Below are positions 1-5,074 of a DNA stretch of 8,554 nt, one piece after another; position 1 is the stretch's first letter; each line of letters begins with the position of its first letter. A program made the translations under genes and the position numbers. Under the pieces are notes generated by a model, which saw only the letters and a program-made list of their open reading frames with translations, had not been told where the DNA came from and did no database searches. Source of the stretch: CAZPEV01 sp964585635 (GTDB lineage: Bacteria; Zixibacteria; MSB-5A5; GN15; JAAZOE01); contig CAZPEV010000145.1 of the NCBI GenBank assembly GCA_964585635.1, positions 1 through 8,554 on the forward strand, read 5' to 3'.

Positions 1-197
1 AAGAGCGTCCAGTAGGCAAAATTCCACGCAGCTGCAACTCGATCCTTTTTCATATCCGAACAGAATATGATCTATTTATGGCACTTAGTCAAACATGTCC
101 GACACGGTATGCTCTAATAAATGTCATTCGATCGACTGTGACCAAATTATGACGCCTTTTCGTTGCCAGTTCTCTGAGGGTGCCGGATGTGGGTTTA

Positions 198-231
198 GTT
201 TGTGTCGGTTCAGCTCAAGTCGGACACGAAC
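198..231. promoter_or_regulatory. Inverted repeat GTTTGTGTC / GACACGAAC
   Basis: The arms are GTTTGTGTC at 198-206 and GACACGAAC at 223-231, separated by 16 bases. They pair over nine positions with one G-T wobble. Near-identical arms recur in opposite order at 4978-4999, before mod. The repeat lies about 60-90 bases upstream of the ATG at 288, so an operator is possible. No binding protein can be named. Confidence 0.35.
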
Positions 232-240
232 GGGCTTTAG

Positions 241-273
241 GTTAAGATGTAATTTTAATAATTTGGTCTTAAC
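241..273. promoter_or_regulatory. AT-rich dyad before the short ORF
   Basis: A perfect 7-base inverted repeat, GTTAAGA at 241-247 and TCTTAAC at 267-273, flanks an AT-rich spacer that includes TAATAAT at 256-262, which resembles a -10 element. The right arm ends two bases before the ribosome binding site at 276-281. It could be an operator overlapping a promoter, or a leader hairpin in the mRNA. I see no convincing -35 element at the right distance, so the promoter part is tentative. Confidence 0.3.
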
Positions 274-287
274 GAAAGGAGTGTTCG

Positions 288-359
288 ATGAGTAGCAAAC
301 AAAGTCAGAGTCCGGAAGCCGTCGCACAATGTAATATAGTAAACGTGGACCCAATATAA
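288..359 (+). CDS. Short ORF (23 aa) with strong ribosome binding site; leader peptide or truncated gene start
   Basis: The ATG at 288 follows AAAGGAG (275-281) with a six-base spacer, the best Shine-Dalgarno sequence in the window. The product is 23 residues: it begins MSSKQSQSPEAVAQ, is polar and Ser/Gln-rich, and ends VNVDPI before TAA at 357-359. I see no signal peptide, membrane segment or known motif. The stop codon is directly followed by the tRNA-like sequence starting at 360. Together with the well-formed upstream region, this suggests either a small leader peptide or the 5' end of a longer gene cut off by an insertion or recombination. A chance ORF is also possible at this length. 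I do not recognise the product. Confidence 0.35.
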   Translation: MSSKQSQSPEAVAQCNIVNVDPI

Positions 360-430
360 TGGAGGTGGGGGGAATCGACCCCCCGACTCGCGTTGTGGGG
401 CAAGGACTAAACCAATTAGCCGGAATGCAG
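360..430 (-). other. Degenerate tRNA-like sequence (possible integration-site scar)
   Basis: Read on the minus strand, three hairpins occur in tRNA order. A D-arm-like hairpin (404-421) has GG in its loop. An anticodon-arm-like hairpin (387-404) has an eight-base loop instead of seven. A perfect T-arm-like hairpin (367-384) has TCGATT between runs of six G and six C, supplying C56, G57 and A58 equivalents. CACCTCC (361-367) would be the 3' acceptor strand and base 360 the discriminator. No matching 5' acceptor strand (GGAGGTG) lies at 424-430, the variable loop would be only two bases, and CCA is not encoded. It is therefore not an intact tRNA. The tmRNA 3' end has a similar T-arm, but no tmRNA 5' half is seen nearby. 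tRNA and tmRNA 3' ends are common targets of integrases, so this may be a leftover attachment site. Confidence 0.35.
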
Positions 431-649
431 TCACCGAGTGATTCTATCAAACTTAGCGGGACGGCCTGCCCCGGCGATCCTCCGCGAACAACAAACCGCC
501 CAAAACTCTACGTATGAATTGTCTACTTGACAGGAGAGCTTACGATTGGGCTTCGCCTCAGAACTAATTGTCATAGGCTGGCAGAAACGCTGGCCCCGGA
601 GTTTTGGGACTCAGGAATTGACTTACAACTACTCGGGTTCACAATCCCC
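431..649. other. Region with no gene recognised
   Basis: No supported coding sequence. A frame from a TTG at 527 to 787 has no good ribosome binding site, would overlap the res start and contains the res promoter, so it is probably spurious. An imperfect GC-rich palindrome sits at 456-475 (GCGGGACGGCCTGCCCCGGC); it lacks a T-run and is not a convincing terminator. A second weaker promoter-like pair, TTGACT (618-623) and CACAAT (640-645) with a 16-base spacer, lies just before the better promoter. Confidence 0.4.
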
Positions 650-678
650 TTGACGGGCGGGTTGGAAAATGGCATAAT
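650..678 (+). promoter_or_regulatory. Sigma70-type promoter for res-fic
   Basis: TTGACG at 650-655 and CATAAT at 673-678 each match five of six consensus positions of the -35 and -10 boxes, and the spacer is exactly 17 bases. Transcription would begin near 685, giving a leader of about 90 bases before the res ATG at 777. This is the best promoter candidate in the window and is correctly placed to drive res and the overlapping fic. Activity is inferred from sequence only. Confidence 0.6.
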
Positions 679-766
679 ACAAGTGATTCAAGGCACTATC
701 GGCAACACGCAGGCGCACGCAACGGGCACGCCGAGAGATATTAAGGCGGTCAAGGCATTCGGCACC

Positions 767-770
767 GAGG
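767..770 (+). promoter_or_regulatory. Ribosome binding site of res
   Basis: GAGG lies six bases before the ATG at 777. It supports this start, which also gives an N-terminus of the kind expected for the family (a short NSPYSEPKRHF-type lead-in, residues 13-23). Confidence 0.6.
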
Positions 771-776
771 TTCGGC

Positions 777-3776
777 ATGGCAGATGAACTGATTGAAAAC
801 CCGATTCTGAACTCGCCATATTCTGAACCAAAACGTCATTTCAAATTCGGCGACGAGGGGATCACTAACGAGGTTATCGAGTCCCGGCGAGTGAGCGCCT
901 ATTTTATTCCTATCCCGCGCCCCAAGAAGAAATCGGCGCAGATCGAATTTGAGACCCAATGGACGCAAGACCGGATCAAGGAAATCGACCACGTCAACCG
1001 CATTAGGCAAAGAGTAAGCATTTGGCGCAATGGGAATTATGCCGGCATAACCCATGTCACCCGTCGGCTTCTGCAATACTGGACTAACGCCGACCGCGAA
1101 AGGAAGCTGTTCTTTTGCCAGATTGAGGCCCTGGAGACGATGATTTACCTGCTTGAGGTCGCCAACCGGTATGGCGACACGTGGATTGAAAACCAGTTAC
1201 GTGAGGCCAATGACTCGTCCAATCCAGGATTGAACCGCATCGCCTGCAAAATGGCCACGGGAAGCGGAAAAACGGTCGTCATGGCCATGATCATCGCCTG
1301 GCAGGCCCTCAATAAGATCGAAAACCCGCAGGACGCCCGGTTCTCAGATACATTCCTGATTGTTACCCCCGGCATTACTATCCGCGACCGGTTGCGGGTG
1401 CTTCTGCCGAATGACCCGCACAACTATTACGACGAGCGGGATATCCTGCCGGGTGAGTTCAAGGGACACTTGGGGAGAGCCCGGATTTTCATCACCAATT
1501 TCCATACCCTCGGATTGCGGGAAAAGGTATCCGCTCCCAAACTGACAAAGAAAATCCTCCGGGAAAATGGCCGGGAAGTGTTTCTGGAAACACCGGACGA
1601 AATGGTGCGCCGGGTATGCAAGTCTTTGGGGAGCAAGAAAAATATCGTCATCATCAATGATGAAGCTCACCACTGTTATCGCCACCATCCGGAAATTGAC
1701 GAGGAAGTGGAAATCCTGACCGGCGATGAGAGACAGGAAGCCAAGAAACGGGAAGAAGCGGCCCGCGTCTGGATATCGGGAATCGAGGCTATCAAAGCCA
1801 AGATCGGCGTCAGGGCGATCTATGATCTTTCCGCCACCCCATTTTTTCTCAGAGGTTCGGGATATCCCGAGGGAACATTGTTCGGATGGGTCGTTTCAGA
1901 TTTCTCCCTCATCGATGCCATCGAATCGGGAATCGTTAAAATCCCACGGGTGCCGGTTTCCGACAATTCCATGACCGGGAAGATGCCGACCTATCGCGAT
2001 CTTTGGATTCGCATACGGGAGGACCTTCCCCGCAAAGGACGCCGGACCGGGCCGGTCAGCGGCGAACCCAAGCTTCCGCTGGAATTGGAGGCAGCGCTGC
2101 ACAGCCTCTACGACAATTATCGGCAGTACCATGATCGCTGGGAGAATAATCTCCAAGCCATTCAGCAAGGGCAAACGCCGCCGGTGTTTATTGTGGTCTG
2201 CAACAATACCAACGTCTCCAAGATGGTCTATGATTATGTCTCCGGCTGGGAAAAGAAACTCCCGGACGAATCCTCGGTTTTGGTGCCCGGCAACTTGCCA
2301 CTATTCAGTAATGTCGAAGACGGCCAATGGACTCCTCGCCCCAAAACGATCCTTGTGGACAGCGAACAATTGGAATCCGGCGAGGCGATGAGCGATGATT
2401 TCAAGAAGATCGCTGCCGTGGAAATCGAGGAATTCAAGGCAGAATACCGACAGCGGTTCCCCGGACGGGACACCGAGAAATTGACCGACGAGGATATTCT
2501 GCGCGAGGTGATGAACACGGTCGGCAAACAGGGGAAGCTGGGAGAGCAGATCAAGTGCGTGGTCAGCGTATCGATGCTGACCGAAGGTTGGGATGCTAAT
2601 ACCGTCACGCACATCCTTGGCGTCCGCGCGTTTGGGACACAGCTTTTGTGCGAACAGGTGGTCGGTCGGGGACTTCGGCGGACGACCTATGCCGTGGATG
2701 ACGACGGGCGGTTTTCGCCGGAGTACGCCGAGGTTTATGGTGTGCCGTTTTCCTTTATTCCCTGCTCCGGTTCACCTTTGGTGGTCAAAGTCGGCGTTAC
2801 GCCTACGCATATACGGGCGCTTGATGACCGCCGTGACCGCGAAATCAGATTCCCGCGCATCATTGGATACAAGTTCGATTTTTCCGGAGAACGGTTGAAC
2901 GTGGCCTTTACCGAGGAATCGAAACTGACCTTGTCCACTCGGGATATACCCACGAAAACAATAACCGAACCGATTATCGGAGAGCAGAGCATCCACACGC
3001 TGGATGACCTCAAGTGCCGGCGGGAAAACGAGGTCGCCTTCCTGCTGGCAAAACATATTTTGACCAGGTATTTCCGAGATGACGACGGCAATGACCGGCC
3101 CTGGCTCTTTCCGCAGGTGCTGGAAATCTCCAAGAGTTGGATGGCGGATTATGTTGTCTGCCAGGATGACACTTTCCCCCAGTTGCTTCTACTTCAACGC
3201 CATGCCCATGACGCCGCCGACAAGATATACCGGGCGATTCCGCCGGCCACTCCCGGAGCGGCCACGTTGAAACCGATCTTGAAACCATATGAAGTTTGGG
3301 GTTCAACCAATTTCGTCAGCTTTGATACGACGAAAAACACCTGTCCCACCCGTGCAGACAAATGCCATATTTCGCATGTGGTCGCCGATACGGATTCATG
3401 GGAACAAAAGATGGCCCAGGCGCTTGAAGACATGGACGAAGTCCACTCCTATGTGAAAAACCAGAACCTGGGGTTTACGATCCCCTATACTATCGACGGC
3501 GAGGAACACCAGTATATCCCCGATTTCATTGCCCGGATAGACGACGGCCACGGCCCGGATGATCGGCTCAATGTGATTATCGAAGTCACCGGGGAAGCCC
3601 GGCGGGATAAGCTGGCCAAGGTGGAAACCGCTCGGAAACTATGGATTCCGGCGGTCAACAACCACGGCGGCCTGGGACGGTGGGCCTTTATCGAGATTGG
3701 TGATCCGTGGAATGGGAAAAACGCGATCCGATCTCGTCTTTCGCACGCAACCGCAGGCAGGGAGACCCAACCATGA
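777..3776 (+). CDS. Type III restriction enzyme Res subunit (DEAD/DEAH helicase with C-terminal nuclease domain)
   Basis: This 999-residue protein is the restriction and translocation subunit of a type III-like R-M system. With Mod it would hydrolyse ATP, move or diffuse along DNA and cut unmethylated DNA. Visible superfamily 2 motifs are Walker A ATGSGKT (160-166), DEAH (295-298), SATP (352-355), LTEGWD (601-606) and QVVGRGLRR (627-635). A PD-(D/E)xK-like nuclease region follows near the C-terminus: PDF (D916), then E936-V-T-G, then K945 and K948. The usual third catalytic residue, lysine in ExK, is threonine 938 here. The length and the C-terminal GRWAFIEI segment fit the large Res subfamily that I believe NCBI labels BPTD_3080-like. 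The stop overlaps the fic start by four bases (ATGA). The frame is intact. Family assignment is secure; cutting activity is inferred. Confidence 0.92.
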   Translation: MADELIENPILNSPYSEPKRHFKFGDEGITNEVIESRRVSAYFIPIPRPKKKSAQIEFETQWTQDRIKEIDHVNRIRQRVSIWRNGNYAGITHVTRRLLQYWTNADRERKLFFCQIEALETMIYLLEVANRYGDTWIENQLREANDSSNPGLNRIACKMATGSGKTVVMAMIIAWQALNKIENPQDARFSDTFLIVTPGITIRDRLRVLLPNDPHNYYDERDILPGEFKGHLGRARIFITNFHTLGLREKVSAPKLTKKILRENGREVFLETPDEMVRRVCKSLGSKKNIVIINDEAHHCYRHHPEIDEEVEILTGDERQEAKKREEAARVWISGIEAIKAKIGVRAIYDLSATPFFLRGSGYPEGTLFGWVVSDFSLIDAIESGIVKIPRVPVSDNSMTGKMPTYRDLWIRIREDLPRKGRRTGPVSGEPKLPLELEAALHSLYDNYRQYHDRWENNLQAIQQGQTPPVFIVVCNNTNVSKMVYDYVSGWEKKLPDESSVLVPGNLPLFSNVEDGQWTPRPKTILVDSEQLESGEAMSDDFKKIAAVEIEEFKAEYRQRFPGRDTEKLTDEDILREVMNTVGKQGKLGEQIKCVVSVSMLTEGWDANTVTHILGVRAFGTQLLCEQVVGRGLRRTTYAVDDDGRFSPEYAEVYGVPFSFIPCSGSPLVVKVGVTPTHIRALDDRRDREIRFPRIIGYKFDFSGERLNVAFTEESKLTLSTRDIPTKTITEPIIGEQSIHTLDDLKCRRENEVAFLLAKHILTRYFRDDDGNDRPWLFPQVLEISKSWMADYVVCQDDTFPQLLLLQRHAHDAADKIYRAIPPATPGAATLKPILKPYEVWGSTNFVSFDTTKNTCPTRADKCHISHVVADTDSWEQKMAQALEDMDEVHSYVKNQNLGFTIPYTIDGEEHQYIPDFIARIDDGHGPDDRLNVIIEVTGEARRDKLAKVETARKLWIPAVNNHGGLGRWAFIEIGDPWNGKNAIRSRLSHATAGRETQP

Positions 3777-4885
3777 CGTCTGTGCATTATCACGAAGGTC
3801 GATTTCCGCCCGCCATGCTGGATTTGTCGCGTCTGTTGCCGCTGATCGGACCGGCAAACGCCGAGCTGGCCAGGTATGACGGCATTCTCACGGCTATCCC
3901 CAACGCGCAAGTTCTGCTCACCCCCCTGACCACGCAGGAAGCAGTGTTATCGAGCAGGATCGAGGGAACCCAAGTGATGTTCGGAGAGGTATTGGAATAC
4001 GAAGCAGGTGAGGAAACCGCCAGCGAGGAGAAGAAAGTAGATATTCATGAAGTGCTCAACTACCGCAATGCTCTGCGCCAGGCAGTAGCGCAAATGGATT
4101 CGCTTCCGCTTTCGCAACGGTTGATAAGGGACGCGCATAGAGTCTTAATGCAAGGAGTTCGGGGCCGGAACAAAGCGCCTGGCGAATATCGGCGCATCCC
4201 CAATTGGATTGGCCCGGCCGGCACAACGATTGATGCAGCCCGATTCGTGCCGATAAGTCCGGAACGAGTGCCGGACGCCATGTCGGTTTGGGAAAATTAC
4301 CTGCATTCGGATGCGCCCGATAAACTAATCCAGTTGGCGATCCTCCATGCCGAGTTCGAAGCCATCCATCCGTTCCTGGATGGAAATGGCCGCTTGGGCC
4401 GTCTGCTTGTGCCGCTCTATCTCGTGGACAAAAAGCTGTTGTCCGGCCCCAATTTTTATATCAGCGCCTACTTTGAAGCCCACCGCGACGAGTATTACGA
4501 CCGCCTTTTGACCGTGTCCCGCGATGACGACTGGACCGGCTGGTGCGTGTTCTTCCTCTCCGCGATTATCGAGCAGGCCAGGTCCAACCACGCCAAGGCC
4601 AAAGCGATTTTGGATCTATATCAGGAAAAAAAGCTCTGGATTACGGAGTTGACACATTCTCAATACGCGGTCCAAGCGCTGGATTGGTTTTTCAGTATGC
4701 CGATATTCAGAACCCCGAACTTTGTCCTTTCATCCGGCATTCCAAAGCCAACGGCGAACAGAATCGTCCGAATTGCTCGTGACCACGGATTGCTGCGAGA
4801 ATTCCGTAAAGGCAGTGGGCGCCGTCCGGCGACCCTCGTCTTTCCAGGGCTACTCAATATAGCCGAGGGACGGGAGATATTCTAA
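3773..4885 (+). CDS. Fic family protein, class II AMP-transferase with self-inhibitory motif
   Basis: Starting at the ATG at 3773 the protein has 370 residues, about the size of SoFic of Shewanella. An upstream in-frame ATG at 3707 is rejected because it would overlap res by 70 bases, whereas 3773 gives an ATGA overlap and has GGGAG about nine bases upstream. The active-site motif is complete: HPFLDGNGRLGR, residues 199-210, with catalytic H199. The inhibitory motif (S/T)xxxE(G/N) is present before the core as SSRIEG (60-65), with E64 the expected blocking glutamate, which places it in class II. The C-terminal part, after about residue 280, resembles the winged-helix region of this family. 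Fic proteins transfer AMP from ATP to a hydroxyl residue of a target protein in the cytoplasm. The target is unknown. Being coupled to res, it may be an accessory toxin or a regulator of the R-M system. Confidence 0.9.
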   Translation: MTSVHYHEGRFPPAMLDLSRLLPLIGPANAELARYDGILTAIPNAQVLLTPLTTQEAVLSSRIEGTQVMFGEVLEYEAGEETASEEKKVDIHEVLNYRNALRQAVAQMDSLPLSQRLIRDAHRVLMQGVRGRNKAPGEYRRIPNWIGPAGTTIDAARFVPISPERVPDAMSVWENYLHSDAPDKLIQLAILHAEFEAIHPFLDGNGRLGRLLVPLYLVDKKLLSGPNFYISAYFEAHRDEYYDRLLTVSRDDDWTGWCVFFLSAIIEQARSNHAKAKAILDLYQEKKLWITELTHSQYAVQALDWFFSMPIFRTPNFVLSSGIPKPTANRIVRIARDHGLLREFRKGSGRRPATLVFPGLLNIAEGREIF

Positions 4886-5043
4886 TGGCCTTTGATGTTC
4901 ACAGATTGGTAACAACCCAATTTGTTGCTCACAAAACAACAGTTCATGAGCGACAAGGTGTTTTAGTGCTAATCTATGACACGAAACATAGTTTGTGTCT
5001 CACAAAGGGCCATTCCATGATATGCAAAACCATTTGTCGTTAA
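4885..5043 (+). CDS. Possible small protein (52 aa) coupled to fic
   Basis: The fic stop and an ATG overlap as TAATG, and GGGAG (4872-4876) lies eight bases before this ATG, which is a good start context. The frame encodes 52 residues beginning MAFDVHRLVTTQFV, basic and His-rich, with three cysteines (the last two at residues 48 and 51), and ends 31 bases before the mod ATG. I recognise no domain. Against it: codons are AT-rich, unlike the neighbours; the segment is full of DNA dyads; and the two copies of the 15-base dyad inside it fall in different frames, so at least that repeat is not protein-driven. It could be a real small regulator or a chance frame in a regulatory gap. Confidence 0.3.
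   Translation: MAFDVHRLVTTQFVAHKTTVHERQGVLVLIYDTKHSLCLTKGHSMICKTICR
4921..4935. promoter_or_regulatory. Operator-like dyad, copy 1
   Basis: TTTGTTGCTCACAAA is a 15-base dyad with TTTGT/ACAAA arms and a five-base centre. It differs from the copy at 4992-5006 only by TG versus GT in the middle. Two such dyads 71 bases apart upstream of mod suggest paired binding sites for a dimeric regulator. No regulator gene is identified. Confidence 0.4.
4978..4999. promoter_or_regulatory. Hairpin-forming dyad overlapping copy 2
   Basis: GACACgAAAC (4978-4987) pairs with GTTTGTGTC (4991-4999) over nine base pairs with one bulged G and an ATA loop. The structure shares 4992-4999 with the next dyad, so in RNA the two hairpins would exclude each other. 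The same arms occur in opposite order at 198-231. Confidence 0.35.
4992..5006. promoter_or_regulatory. Operator-like dyad, copy 2
   Basis: TTTGTGTCTCACAAA has perfect six-base arms, TTTGTG and CACAAA, around TCT. It matches the dyad at 4921-4935 in 13 of 15 positions. It lies 69 bases before the mod start, a normal place for an operator. TTGTGT (4993-4998) with TGATAT (5018-5023) could form a weak promoter with a 19-base spacer across it; I hold that loosely. Confidence 0.4.
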
Positions 5044-5056
5044 TTGACGAGACAAA
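5033..5056. promoter_or_regulatory. Third TTTGT/ACAAA dyad next to the mod ribosome binding site
   Basis: TTTGTC (5033-5038) and GACAAA (5051-5056) form a perfect six-base inverted repeat with a 12-base spacer. It ends two bases before the AGGAAA ribosome binding site. Inside it TCGT/ACGA can also pair, giving an alternative bulged hairpin. It could be a half-site pair for the same regulator as the two 15-base dyads, or an mRNA structure affecting mod translation. Confidence 0.3.
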
Positions 5057-5058
5057 AC

Positions 5059-5064
5059 AGGAAA
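5059..5064 (+). promoter_or_regulatory. Ribosome binding site of mod
   Basis: AGGAAA lies ten bases before the ATG at 5075. It supports this start, which yields a lysine-rich, probably flexible N-terminus before the conserved block beginning near residue 30. Confidence 0.55.
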
Positions 5065-5074
5065 GCCCGTAACT

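Larger units (their letters stand above)
1..287. other. Left-edge stretch without a convincing gene
   Basis: No protein-coding gene is supported here. One + frame is open from the left edge to a stop at 150-152 (49 codons), so a gene tail entering from outside cannot be excluded, but its translation matches nothing I recognise. A 66-codon frame from the ATG at 95 has no convincing ribosome binding site and overlaps the dyads and the following ribosome binding site. The sequence is relatively AT-rich at 245-265. The only structure I see is the two inverted repeats listed separately, which suggests a regulatory region for the short frame at 288. Confidence 0.4.

Noticed and set aside
124..450. 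108-codon minus-strand frame containing GGSIPPTS
   Set aside because: The GGSIPPTS stretch is simply the reading of a tRNA-like T-arm, and the frame crosses the dyads and the well-initiated + ORF; no ribosome binding site supports it.
360..720. tmRNA (ssrA) on the minus strand
   Set aside because: The T-arm and CACCTCC end resemble a tmRNA 3' end, but no tmRNA 5' half with the usual GGATTCGAC-type sequence is found about 300-350 bases away, and no tag-peptide frame is evident.
527..787. 86-codon frame starting at TTG before res
   Set aside because: It overlaps the res start in another frame, contains the res promoter and lacks a good ribosome binding site; its translation looks like no protein I know.
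1344..1688. Antisense frames inside res (and similar ones in fic and mod)
   Set aside because: They are shadows of GC-rich coding sequence, with no start signals and no recognisable motifs.
3707..3772. Extended N-terminus of Fic from the ATG at 3707
   Set aside because: It would overlap res by 70 bases; the ATGA overlap start at 3773 has a ribosome binding site and gives the usual family length.
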